64,000 nucleotides of DNA from Actinocorallia sp039871655 (GTDB lineage: Bacteria; Actinomycetota; Actinomycetes; Streptosporangiales; Streptosporangiaceae). Made by a program: the position numbers and the translations under genes. Position 1 is the first letter of the stretch; each line of letters starts with the position of its first letter. Of this stretch, positions 1 through 6,850 are shown one piece after another. The stretch is taken from assembly GCF_039871655.1 (NCBI RefSeq), contig NZ_JBDPLZ010000002.1:62001-126000 (forward strand), written 5' to 3'. The notes below the pieces were generated by a model. That model saw nothing but the letters and a program-made list of their open reading frames with translations, was not told the DNA's origin and searched no databases.

Positions 1-90
1 GTCGACGGCGTGGACGGCCACGACATCGACTGCAAGATCGACGGCTTCGGCTCGATGCAGCTCAAGTCCAGCGTCGTGAAGAAGGCCTGA
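1..90 (+). CDS. 3' end of an unidentified gene (partial)
   Basis: The first 29 codons of the window are open in frame 1 and end with TGA at 88-90. The visible C-terminus ends in LKSSVVKKA and contains GFGSMQLKSS; it has alternating hydrophobic residues like the last strands of a beta-rich domain. Too little is present to name a family. The stop lies in the left arm of an inverted repeat shared with the convergent gene that follows. Confidence 0.55.
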   Translation, partial: VDGVDGHDIDCKIDGFGSMQLKSSVVKKA

Positions 91-132
91 CCTTCGGCGG
101 TCCGGGTGAGGGCGCTCCCGCTCCGGTCAGGC
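85..132. terminator. Convergent hairpin between two gene ends
   Basis: GCCTGACC at 85-92 and GGTCAGGC at 125-132 are perfect 8-bp inverted arms. The left arm contains the stop of the plus-strand gene and the right arm contains the stop of the minus-strand gene at 127. The GC-rich loop can form further stems. No T-run follows, so a bidirectional terminator is an inference from position. Confidence 0.4.
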
Positions 133-705
133 GCGCGTGAAGACCCGGCCGATGAAGACGTCGTAGCCCCGGTGCTTGAAGGACGAGAAGAACTTCAGGG
201 TCCTGCCGGAGCAGCTGAAGGAGGACTTCACCGGGACGGCGTCCTCGACGACGCCTTCGCGCACGTTCTCGGCGATGTTCCACCTGCCCATGGACTCGTA
301 CTCGGGCCATGTCGTGGCGCCGGTCCCGGTGGCGTCGCCGCGCGCGGTCTTGGGCTTCAGAACGACGGTCCCCTTCTTGGACCCCTTCACCGTCGCCTTG
401 ACCTTGAGCTTCTTGGTGTACTTCACCCAGGACCTGAAGGTGGGCGAGCCGAGGCTGGAGCCGACGAGCGTCTCCCTCGTGGACTTGTCGAAGTCATAGG
501 CGAGCGACGTACGGGTGATCGTCAGCCGTACCCCCTTCACCCCGTTCCCGTGGGTCTCCCCGCCCGATCCCTGGATGATCAGGCGCTGTGAGGTGCTCTT
601 CCACTTGCCGAGCACGCAGGCCTTGGCGGCCTCGGCGGGCCCGGCCACCGACACCGAGGCGGCCACGAGGGCCCCCGCCAGAACAAACCGCGATGCAACA
701 GACAT
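127..705 (-). CDS. Small secreted protein, family shared with 29066-29692
   Basis: This is a 192-residue protein with a Sec signal peptide of about 26 residues (hydrophobic core then AEAAKA), so it is exported. The mature part starts with a Cys followed by GKWKSTS and continues with YDFDKSTRET, an ATGTG motif and a second Cys (SFSCSG) near residue 162. The same order of motifs occurs in the protein at 29066-29692, so the two are paralogues. GGAGGC lies about 5 nt upstream of the ATG. The YDF.S.RET segment suggests a beta-sheet lipocalin-like or ligand-binding fold, but no function is known to me. It is probably monocistronic. Confidence 0.8.
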   Translation of the reverse strand: MSVASRFVLAGALVAASVSVAGPAEAAKACVLGKWKSTSQRLIIQGSGGETHGNGVKGVRLTITRTSLAYDFDKSTRETLVGSSLGSPTFRSWVKYTKKLKVKATVKGSKKGTVVLKPKTARGDATGTGATTWPEYESMGRWNIAENVREGVVEDAVPVKSSFSCSGRTLKFFSSFKHRGYDVFIGRVFTRA

Positions 706-767
706 GTCGCCTCCACTAGGGGGATCTCCCTTATTAGGGAAGATCGCCGCTTAACTATCCGGAATCA

Positions 768-1763
768 TTAAAAGCCCCCTGGCGTGTTCCGGCGCTCGCC
801 GGATCTGGCCGTTCCTGGCCCTGCGCCCGACGCGGACTCCTGGGGCCGGTCGTGCGCCGCGGCCATTTCGTCGAGGACCACATCGATCGGTGTGGGGGCG
901 ATGTTCAGGACCGACGCGGTGAACGACGCGTCGAGGATGCTGGGGCGGTCGTACAGGTACAGCATCTCCGGGAACTCCGCCATGACCGAGTCGGTCCGCC
1001 CGATCTCCTCGAGTTCGGCCACCGTCATGCGGCCCAGCTTCGGGGCGGGCGCGGAGGCGGCTGAAGCCAGGCGCTCGGCCAGTTCGCGAACCGGGGCCTG
1101 CGAGGTGGAGGGCACATGCCAGGCCCGGCCCCAGGAGTCCGCGTTGCGCGCTGCGGCGATCAGCGTGCGGGCCGCGTCTTCGGTGTAGGTCCAACTGTGC
1201 GGCGCGTCGAGATCTCCGGGATAGAAGACGGGCTCGCCGCTCAACACCTGCGCCCCCACCATGAGGGTGAACGGCGAGAGCGCGCCCGCTCCGAGGTAGT
1301 CGCAGGCCCGGACTTCGGTCACCCGTACCCGGCCGGCCTCATGGGCGGCGCGCGCGTCGTGCCACAGTCGGGCTCGTACCCGGCCCTTGACGCTGGTGGG
1401 CGCCAGGGGAAGGTCTTCGGTGACGGGTCCGTCGACGGGACCGTAGCCGTAGGTGTTGCCGAGCATGACGTAGTCCGCGCCGCTGCGCTCTGCCGTGGTG
1501 AGCAGAGCGGCGGCCAGGGGTGGGAACTCGGACGGCCAGCGGTCGTAGGGCGGCATGGCGCAGTTGAACAAGGCCGCTGCTCCGGTGGTCAGCTCGATGA
1601 GCCCGGCGGTGTCGGCCGCGTCGGCGGCCACGAGTTCGATCCGTTCGTGCGCCGGCCCGGTGCCTCGGCGGCTGATGAGCCGAACCCGCTCGCCGGCGTC
1701 GGCCAGCTGACGCGCGGTGGCCGATCCAGTGGCCCCGGATCCAACGATGACGTACAAGGACAC
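768..1763 (-). CDS. NAD(P)-dependent epimerase/atypical SDR
   Basis: I chose the GTG at 1763 because AGGGAG lies 7 nt upstream and the protein then begins directly with the Rossmann strand (VSLYVIVGSGATG); the open frame to 1973 gives an unlikely 70-residue leader. The 331-residue product has the GxGxxG dinucleotide motif at about residues 8-13, then ELVAADAADTAGL, typical of NmrA/extended atypical SDRs, and a TYGYGP segment where the catalytic Tyr of extended SDRs would sit. The substrate is unknown. It is divergent from the GlxA-type regulator at 1888, which probably controls it. The last 30 residues are low-complexity and probably disordered. Confidence 0.8.
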   Translation of the reverse strand: MSLYVIVGSGATGSATARQLADAGERVRLISRRGTGPAHERIELVAADAADTAGLIELTTGAAALFNCAMPPYDRWPSEFPPLAAALLTTAERSGADYVMLGNTYGYGPVDGPVTEDLPLAPTSVKGRVRARLWHDARAAHEAGRVRVTEVRACDYLGAGALSPFTLMVGAQVLSGEPVFYPGDLDAPHSWTYTEDAARTLIAAARNADSWGRAWHVPSTSQAPVRELAERLASAASAPAPKLGRMTVAELEEIGRTDSVMAEFPEMLYLYDRPSILDASFTASVLNIAPTPIDVVLDEMAAAHDRPQESASGAGPGTARSGERRNTPGGF

Positions 1764-1854
1764 GCGTGCACTCCCTGATCGGAAAGAGGGGACCGTCGCC
1801 CCGGCTGCCGCGGCGACGGCTCTACCTTTCACCCCGGCCGGTCCGTAAGGTAGT

Positions 1855-1887
1855 GGCCCGAATGCCAAACATCCGGAGGTTCGGGCC
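1855..1887 (+). promoter_or_regulatory. Inverted repeat enclosing the ribosome-binding site of the GlxA-type gene
   Basis: GGCCCGAA at 1855-1862 and TTCGGGCC at 1880-1887 are perfect 8-bp arms with 17 nt between them. The Shine-Dalgarno GGAGG (1874-1878) is in the loop and the ATG follows immediately. It may be an operator for the regulator itself or its divergent target, or an RNA hairpin presenting the ribosome-binding site. Confidence 0.5.
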
Positions 1888-2865
1888 ATGCATCGGGTCG
1901 CGGTCATCGCCGTCCCCCCTGCCACCACGTTCGACCTGTCCATCCCCGAGCTGGTACTCGGGGAGACGACCATCGACGGACACGCCGCCTACCAGGTACG
2001 CGTCTGCACGGCCCGTCCCGGGCCGGTCGCCACCAGTGGCAGCCTGGAGATCACCATCCCCCACGGGCTGGAGGTCGTCGACGACGCCGACACCGTCATC
2101 GTCACCGGAACCGGTGCTCGCGAAGACGTCGACCCACGCGTCCTTTCAGCCCTGCGCCGCGCGTCAGCCGCAGGCAGACGTGTCGCCTCGATCTGTACGG
2201 GAGCCTTCGTCCTCGCCCAGGCCGGCCTGCTCGACGGACGCAGCGCCACCACCTACTGGGCCAAGTCCGAGGAGTTCTCCACCCGCTTCCCCGCCGTCAA
2301 GCTGCGCCCGGACGTGCTGTACGTCCAGGACGGCGACGTCCTGACCTCCGCCGGACTCTCCGCCGGCATCGACCTGTGCCTGCACCTGGTACGCACCGAT
2401 TACGGCGCCGCGACGGCCAATGCCGTCGCCCGCCTGGTCGTGGCGGCACCCGTACGACCCGGTGGGCAGGCCCAGTTCATCGACACGCCCCTGCCACCCG
2501 AGACCGGAACCTCCCTCACCGAGACCCGCGCCTGGGCACTCGACCGCCTGCACGAACCGCTCACCCGGGCCGACTTCGCCGCCCACGCCCGCACCAGCGT
2601 CCGCACCCTTACCCGCAGGTTCCACGCGGAGACCGGCCTCACCCCGCTCCAATGGCTCCTCCACCAGCGAGTGCTCCGGGCGCAGGAACTACTTGAGACG
2701 ACCGACCTGCCGATGGACCACGTCGCCCGGCTCAGCGGCCTCGCCACCACGGACTCCCTTCGCCGACACCTGTCGAGACGGACCGGACTCACCCCCAGCG
2801 CCTACCGCGCCGCGTTCACCCGGCACCCGAGCCCGGCAGGAGGAGTCGTGGCGGCGCCGGTGTAG
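1888..2865 (+). CDS. GlxA-family transcriptional regulator (DJ-1/PfpI + AraC HTH)
   Basis: The 325-residue protein has an N-terminal class I glutamine amidotransferase-like (DJ-1/PfpI) domain at about 1-190. Its nucleophile-elbow segment is SICTGAFVLAQAG, with Cys at about residue 106. A C-terminal AraC/XylS double helix-turn-helix follows at about 215-315 (SVRTLTRRFHAETG, then GLTPSAYRAAF). This architecture is typical of GlxA/FtrA regulators, which act as cytoplasmic DNA-binding proteins, mostly activators. A strong ribosome-binding site (CCGGAGG) precedes the ATG within an inverted repeat. The divergent epimerase is the likely target; the inducer cannot be predicted. Confidence 0.9.
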   Translation: MHRVAVIAVPPATTFDLSIPELVLGETTIDGHAAYQVRVCTARPGPVATSGSLEITIPHGLEVVDDADTVIVTGTGAREDVDPRVLSALRRASAAGRRVASICTGAFVLAQAGLLDGRSATTYWAKSEEFSTRFPAVKLRPDVLYVQDGDVLTSAGLSAGIDLCLHLVRTDYGAATANAVARLVVAAPVRPGGQAQFIDTPLPPETGTSLTETRAWALDRLHEPLTRADFAAHARTSVRTLTRRFHAETGLTPLQWLLHQRVLRAQELLETTDLPMDHVARLSGLATTDSLRRHLSRRTGLTPSAYRAAFTRHPSPAGGVVAAPV

Positions 2866-2997
2866 TGGCGGGCCGTTGGGCTGCATCGCCCGCGGCATGG
2901 GTGCGCGGCTCCAGCATGCGCGCCGGTTCCTGCCGCAGACCGGCGGGTTGAAGAGTCCTGCGCGGCGGAAGGCTTCCCGGACCCGGTGGCCAATTGA

Positions 2998-3016
2998 TAC
3001 CGAATGTGGTTCGGTA
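2998..3016. promoter_or_regulatory. TACCGAA-N5-TTCGGTA palindrome
   Basis: Perfect 7-bp inverted arms flank TGTGG, about 40 nt upstream of the BtrH-like start codon. The size and symmetry fit an operator for a TetR- or MarR-type dimer. No such regulator is encoded next to it, so the protein that binds would act from elsewhere. Confidence 0.45.
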
Positions 3017-3056
3017 ATGCGGGGTCCTGGAGGCGAACCACCTGAGGGAGGCGGTC

Positions 3057-4094
3057 ATGGCACGGGTGATGATCGAGGGCTATCCGCACCGGCTCGGCGG
3101 GCACTGCGGGTCGGCGTCGTTGCGGGACCTGATCGGCTGGGCCGGGCTGGGCTGGGACGGGCCGCCCGGCGAGGCGCTGGTCTTCGGGCTCGCCGGAGGC
3201 CTGAGCTTCCACTGGATGTCGATTCCCGAGGTGAGCCCCCTGCTCTACTTGGGAGGCCGCGGCGGAGACATGGAGCTCGACCTGTGCGGCCGGCTGGGCG
3301 TCGCCGTCGAGCGCCGCCAGACCGAAGACCCCGCCGAGGGCTGGGCCTGGGTCACCCGGGAACTGGACGCCGGCCGCCCCGTCATGGTGTGGGCCGAGAT
3401 CCTCCAGCTGCCCTACCTGCGCGTACGGCTGAGCAACACCCGGCACGCCCTGGTGATCGTCGGCTACGACACCGAGGCGGGCGTCGCCTACGTCGCGGAC
3501 AACGACCGGGAGGAGATCCAGGAGGTCCCCTTGGACGCCCTGGCCAAGGCCCGCGATTCCGACGGCTTCCCCGGACGCAACCGCCACGCCACCTACCCCA
3601 TGCGCTTCCCGGACAGCCTTCCCGAACTCCTCCCCGCGGCCCGCGAGGCGGCCGCGGGCTCCGCCGCCCGCCTGCGGGGCGACGACGACCTGAGCGGCCT
3701 GCTCCCCGAGAACATCAGCGACGCCCACGGCCTGGAAGGCATCTCCCGGTTCACCACCGGACTCGCCGATTGGCCCCGAGATCTCGCCCCCGACGACCTG
3801 TCCCGCCTCTACCGCTCCCTGGCCGTCTACATCGAGAAGGCCGGCACCGGCGGCGCCCTCTTCCGCCGCCTCCAGTCCGGTTTCTGCCGCGACGTCGCCG
3901 CCCTCACCGGCGACCCGTCCTTCGGCGAAGCGGCGCACGCCTACGCCGCCTGCGCCGAGACCTGGAGCGCCCTGGCCTCCGCCGTCACCGCCCCGAACCC
4001 CGACCACGCGACGATCGCCAGAACGGCGGCGGCTCTCCCCGCCCTGGAGGAACAGGCCCTCGAAACCCTGGCCGCAGCCGGCGGACAACCCTGA
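3057..4094 (+). CDS. BtrH-like N-terminal domain / DUF4872 protein
   Basis: The 345-residue cytoplasmic protein fits the BtrH_N plus DUF4872 architecture. A Cys lies in the N-terminal GGHCGSASLRDL segment (about residue 20), a His in NTRHALVIVGYD (about 130), and an Asp in YVADND, resembling a cysteine-peptidase-like triad. BtrH, the named family member, is an acyl-carrier-protein-dependent acyltransferase in butirosin synthesis. No carrier protein or antibiotic cluster lies nearby, so acyltransferase or amidase activity here is only inferred. The C-terminal half is helical. GAGGGAGG precedes the ATG, and a palindromic operator lies upstream. It is a single-gene unit. Confidence 0.75.
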   Translation: MARVMIEGYPHRLGGHCGSASLRDLIGWAGLGWDGPPGEALVFGLAGGLSFHWMSIPEVSPLLYLGGRGGDMELDLCGRLGVAVERRQTEDPAEGWAWVTRELDAGRPVMVWAEILQLPYLRVRLSNTRHALVIVGYDTEAGVAYVADNDREEIQEVPLDALAKARDSDGFPGRNRHATYPMRFPDSLPELLPAAREAAAGSAARLRGDDDLSGLLPENISDAHGLEGISRFTTGLADWPRDLAPDDLSRLYRSLAVYIEKAGTGGALFRRLQSGFCRDVAALTGDPSFGEAAHAYAACAETWSALASAVTAPNPDHATIARTAAALPALEEQALETLAAAGGQP

Positions 4095-4269
4095 CCCGCC
4101 CCGGCACAGCGCTTCCGCGCCGACTGACCAGAAAGAGACTTTGACGTGCTCGAACTGCGCCATGGCCGACGGCCTATGCGCTGCCGAGGGCGGGACGACG
4201 AGCATGGTGAACAGCCTGTTCGTAAGGTGCCGTCTCTGAAGCGGACGGCTGCACAGCGCTGCCACCGGC

Positions 4270-4296
4270 AAAAGGGCCCTCGCGAGGGGCCCTTTG
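4270..4296 (-). terminator. Strong hairpin, terminator of the tRNA remnant
   Basis: AAAGGGCCC (4271-4279) and GGGCCCTTT (4287-4295) form a perfect 9-bp stem with a 7-nt loop. Read on the minus strand it directly follows the tRNA 3' end and finishes in TTTT, the normal arrangement for a tRNA gene terminator. It can also serve the plus-strand gene ending at 4094. Confidence 0.7.
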
Positions 4297-4304
4297 GGCT
4301 GCTG

Positions 4305-4348
4305 CGCACCCTAAGGGATTCGAACCCCTGACCTTCCGGTCCGCAGGT
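4305..4348 (-). pseudogene. 3' half of a tRNA gene (attachment-site-like remnant)
   Basis: On the minus strand the segment reads as a T-arm (AGGGGTTCGAATCCCTT, plus positions 4313-4329), then a 7-nt acceptor strand AGGGTGC (4306-4312), a discriminator base and a terminator hairpin. Upstream of the T-arm the variable loop and an anticodon-stem-like GGACCGG can be read, but there is no pairing 5' anticodon strand, no D-arm and no convincing 5' acceptor GCACCCT. The gene is therefore broken near the anticodon loop. Such 3' halves are the usual core of att sites left by integrative elements. The tRNA identity cannot be fixed from this fragment. Confidence 0.55.
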
Positions 4349-4442
4349 CTCCCTTACCGGGCAGAATCACCCGTTCTCGCGGGAGGGTGGGAACGCCTGC
4401 TCGCCGACCTGCACGGGACGGATGGCAGGTGATGCCCGGTTG

Positions 4443-4462
4443 TGTACACGCATATGTGTACA
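4443..4462. promoter_or_regulatory. Twin TGTACA operator of the toxin-antitoxin pair
   Basis: TGTACA occurs at 4443-4448 and 4457-4462, each inside a GTGTACAC palindrome. The whole block TGTACAC-N6-GTGTACA is itself an inverted repeat ending 8 nt before the antitoxin ATG. The E. coli YefM-YoeB operator is built from palindromes with the same TGTACA core, so autoregulation by the antitoxin is strongly suggested. Confidence 0.75.
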
Positions 4463-4470
4463 CTGGCCTC

Positions 4471-4743
4471 ATGGCCGAGAACTCAGTGACCCTGCGGGAA
4501 GCCCGTGCACACCTCTCAGACCACATCAACCAGGCCGAGCAGGGCACTCCAACAGTGATCACTCGCAACGGCGTGCCTGTCGCAGCCATAGTGCCGGTTG
4601 CGGATCTGGAGGCACTCGAAGAGGCGGCCGACGTGATGCTGGCCCGGGAAGCGGAGGCGGTCCTGGCCGAAGGCGGCCCCACGGTGACGATGGCCGAGCT
4701 GCTCGCCGACCTGTTCTCCGAGCGGGACGAAAACGTCGCATGA
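4471..4743 (+). CDS. Phd/YefM-family antitoxin
   Basis: I use the ATG at 4471, right after the operator, rather than the open frame from 4387 whose extra 28 residues would cross the operator. The 90-residue protein begins MAENSVTLREARAHLSD, the typical Phd/YefM DNA-binding N-terminus, with the conserved TPTVITRNGVPVAAIVP strand-turn segment at about 26-42. The C-terminal acidic helices (about 50-88) would wrap the toxin. Its stop overlaps the toxin start (ATGA). It would neutralise the toxin and repress the operon from the TGTACA sites. Confidence 0.9.
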   Translation: MAENSVTLREARAHLSDHINQAEQGTPTVITRNGVPVAAIVPVADLEALEEAADVMLAREAEAVLAEGGPTVTMAELLADLFSERDENVA

Positions 4744-5009
4744 AGTACGCGTTCCGGTTCACCGCGGCGGCGCAACGGCAGCTTCGGGCCATCAGCCGAC
4801 CCGACGCCATGCGCATCCTCACCGCACTGACCGCGCTCGGCGACGACCCGTACTGTGAAGGCGCCGACGTCAAGAAGCTCACTGGCCTTTCAGGGCTCTA
4901 CCGGCTCCGGGTAGGCAACTACCGGCTTGCCTACCAGATCAACGACGGGGAACTGCTCATTCTCGTGGTGAAGGTCGGCGACCGGCGCGACGTCTACCGC
5001 AACCTCTAA
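4740..5009 (+). CDS. RelE/ParE-family toxin (YoeB/RelE-like mRNA interferase)
   Basis: The 89-residue basic protein matches the RelE/ParE fold: YAFRFTAAAQRQL at the start, then DPYCEGADVKKL, YRLRVGNYRLAYQI and the C-terminal VKVGDRRDVYRNL with conserved Arg and Tyr residues. Family members cleave ribosome-bound mRNA or, in ParE, poison gyrase. The LxGLYRLRVGNYR pattern is more RelE-like. It is translationally coupled to the antitoxin (ATGA at 4740) and followed by a hairpin at 5012. Location next to a tRNA scar suggests horizontal acquisition. Confidence 0.9.
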   Translation: MKYAFRFTAAAQRQLRAISRPDAMRILTALTALGDDPYCEGADVKKLTGLSGLYRLRVGNYRLAYQINDGELLILVVKVGDRRDVYRNL

Positions 5010-5011
5010 GA

Positions 5012-5033
5012 CCTGTTTCAAAGTCGAAACAGG
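5012..5033 (+). terminator. Hairpin after the toxin gene
   Basis: CCTGTTTC (5012-5019) and GAAACAGG (5026-5033) form a perfect 8-bp stem with a 6-nt loop, beginning 3 nt after the toxin stop. There is no U-run, but position and symmetry support a terminator. Confidence 0.55.
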
Positions 5034-5216
5034 CCGGTGCCCGGTGGCGTCTGCCCGGTGAGACCCGTGGAGGGTTCCGGTCCGGGGTCGGCGCCGTCGG
5101 CGTTCCGGAATCGGCCGAGCAGAGGCCTTCCTGTGGGGGCGGCTGCCGCCTCGCCTCCCGCCGCTGCCTGTGCGGGCGGGGCGGGTGCTGGCGGCGGTTG
5201 ACTCGGCCAGGGCTCC

Positions 5217-5495
5217 TTGCAGCCCGGGCCCGAACACGCCCAGGGCGTGCCGGGAAGAAGAGAAGTCGATGGCACCGAGATCGACGTCGACCTGGGACCG
5301 ACGCCTCCCCTGATCCAGTTCGACGTCTGGCGTGTCCGCATGTTCGCCGAGTCGATCGGCGAAGCATCCGTGACCGACCAAGAGCTCTCCCAGGCCTTGC
5401 AGGAGCTGGCCGATCAAGGTCTGATCAGCCGTATCCCTTCTCCCCACGCCTGGTACACCATCACCAGCCAGGAAGGCGATGACCGGAGAACTTGA
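5217..5495 (+). CDS. Possible winged-helix protein fragment
   Basis: The 92-residue open frame is uncertain. Residues 30-85 look like real protein: FDVWRVRMFAESIGE, then VTDQELSQALQELADQGLIS and a wing-like SPHAWYTITSQE, as in winged helix-turn-helix repressors. The N-terminal 25 residues look like translated non-coding sequence and no ribosome-binding site is evident. It may be the C-terminal remnant of a larger gene broken in this accessory patch. The 115 bp downstream, to 5611, show nothing recognisable. Confidence 0.35.
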   Translation: MQPGPEHAQGVPGRREVDGTEIDVDLGPTPPLIQFDVWRVRMFAESIGEASVTDQELSQALQELADQGLISRIPSPHAWYTITSQEGDDRRT

Positions 5496-5611
5496 AGCCG
5501 CACAGCAGAAACCCTCCGCGATTGACCTGATCGCTGGGCCTTTCGGGCACGTTCAGTCGATCATGTCGCCCAGCTCAGCGTTCCCGTGATCGATGGAGGT
5601 ACTCGGTCGCT

Positions 5612-6124
5612 TCAGAACTTCCGGAGCGCCATGATCTCGTGGACAACCAGGTCTTCCCCGTCCAGGGATACCGGTTTCAAGACGAGATCGTCCTCATGGA
5701 AGCGAGTGTGACAGCTGAAGCATGCCGGGCCGCCCCTGTAGCCGACCGCCCGTTCCTGCAGCCACCGGAGGAGTTGTGTCAACAGGGGGAGGTCATCACT
5801 GTGGAAGACCTGGCGGGAGGACAAAGCCCAGCCACTGCCCGCTGGCTCCTCGCGACGTATGAGTTCGGAGAAGACCACTCCGCCGATCCTCGGGTCTGCT
5901 GGGCCGCGCTCTGCCAGCAGAGGATATGCATCGATCTCCCACTCGTCCTTTGGCAACGGTTCGCCATCTTCATCAGTGGTCACGAGGGGAAGGCAGTCAG
6001 CCACGATGTTGAACTCCGTTGGTTTCGCGCCAAGCCCGAGATGCCAACGAAGTTCCGCGATCTCAGTCTCCGGAAGGTCGGCCGGAAGCTCGGCGGTGAT
6101 GAGCACCTCATGCAGATCTGCCAT
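5612..6124 (-). CDS. Hypothetical protein, cytoplasmic
   Basis: The 170-residue protein has no family I recognise. It has no signal or membrane segment, is acidic, and contains the pair CFSCHTRFHED near residue 140, a CxxC followed by His that could bind metal. The N-terminus EVLITAELPADLPETEIAELRWHLG looks like an alpha/beta start. By eye its GC content is lower than that of the flanking housekeeping genes, in keeping with recent acquisition. It stands alone between the possible fragment at 5217 and the transposase remnant. Confidence 0.65.
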   Translation of the reverse strand: MADLHEVLITAELPADLPETEIAELRWHLGLGAKPTEFNIVADCLPLVTTDEDGEPLPKDEWEIDAYPLLAERGPADPRIGGVVFSELIRREEPAGSGWALSSRQVFHSDDLPLLTQLLRWLQERAVGYRGGPACFSCHTRFHEDDLVLKPVSLDGEDLVVHEIMALRKF

Positions 6125-6264
6125 GTCGAGCCATGCTAGCCAAGGCCGAACACGTACCGAACTGTTCCATTCGTTGTTCGGCCGCCCCGGCGACCGTGAA
6201 GCGGACGTCCTTGAAAGGGAGTGTTCAGGCGAAGGGTGTGACTCAGAGGATCTGAGGAGGCATC

Positions 6265-6612
6265 TTGGGTGCGGAATCCTCCGAAAGAGTGGAGACCAGT
6301 CTGCCCGGTTCGCAGCAGAAGCAGATGCAGGAGGAGCAGCGGGTCCTGGTGGGTCGGCTGGTGGAGGCGGCGAAGACCGACGGGCGTGAGCTGGTCGGCA
6401 GGGACGGAATGCCGGCCGGGCTGGTCGAGCTCGTGCTGGAGACCGCTCTGCAGGCCGAGATGGACGCCCATCTCGGCCGTGGGCATGGCGAGACCTTCGT
6501 TCACCTGGCAGAGGTCTATGGAGCCGACGTGTCGAAGGCGACGATCACCGCGATCACCGACCGGGTCCTGGAAGGCATGACCGAGTGACAGAACCGGCCC
6601 CTCGACCCGGAG
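6265..6612 (+). pseudogene. Decayed IS256-family (Mutator-type) transposase
   Basis: The frame from 6265 encodes the N-terminal part of an IS256-type transposase (GMPAGLVELVLETALQAEMD then AHLGRGHG). It jumps directly to a segment that normally lies some 70-80 residues later (HLAEVYGADVSKATITAITD). The intervening arginine-rich and EVPRDR-like region is missing. The frame then stops at TGA (6586-6588). Reading through, QNRPLDPETSGRGERP continues in frame to about 6612, so the stop most simply replaces the conserved Trp of the family motif MTEWQNRPLD (TGG to TGA). The DDE catalytic core is absent; the element is dead. Confidence 0.8.
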
Positions 6613-6652
6613 ACCAGCGGACGCGGCGAACGACCGTACCGGCTTCTTTCCG

Positions 6653-6850
6653 CTACAGGTCGAGCGCACCGGCCTTGGCGGCGGACAGGACCTTGGAGAG
6701 TTGCTCGCGGCTGAACGTCAGGTGCCCCGAGGTGACGTGCTTGGAGTCACGGATGCCGATGCCGGTAGGAAGGGCGGCGAGTTCCACGCACTGGTCTGAG
6801 GTGCCATCGACGCTTCGTGTGCTCTTGCGCCAGACAGGGTGAACCGTCAT
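6653..6850 (-). CDS. DUF397 domain protein
   Basis: The 65-residue protein is a canonical DUF397: WRKSTRSVDGTSDQCVELA near the start, then GIGIRDSKHVTSGHLTFS and a C-terminal helix. DUF397 proteins are small actinomycete partners encoded beside DUF5753 XRE regulators and are believed to modulate them in development or antibiotic control. The ATG overlaps the TGA of the upstream regulator by 4 nt (ATGA), so both are made from one transcript. Confidence 0.92.
   Translation of the reverse strand: MTVHPVWRKSTRSVDGTSDQCVELAALPTGIGIRDSKHVTSGHLTFSREQLSKVLSAAKAGALDL

Noticed and set aside
1764..1973. N-terminal extension of the epimerase
   Set aside because: It would cover the divergent promoter and the GlxA-type start; the GTG at 1763 has a good ribosome-binding site and begins at the Rossmann fold.
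4146..4331. 61-codon plus-strand frame between the BtrH-like gene and the toxin-antitoxin pair
   Set aside because: It runs through the terminator and tRNA remnant, has no ribosome-binding site and reads as random basic sequence.
4305..4395. A complete class II tRNA on the minus strand, using CCACCCT near 4385-4391 as the 5' acceptor
   Set aside because: The pairing leaves no D-arm consensus and no closed anticodon stem, so only the 3' half is accepted.
5639..6139. 166-codon plus-strand frame opposite the 170-residue hypothetical
   Set aside because: It has fewer protein-like features and no ribosome-binding site; the minus-strand reading shows better composition and a CxxC motif.
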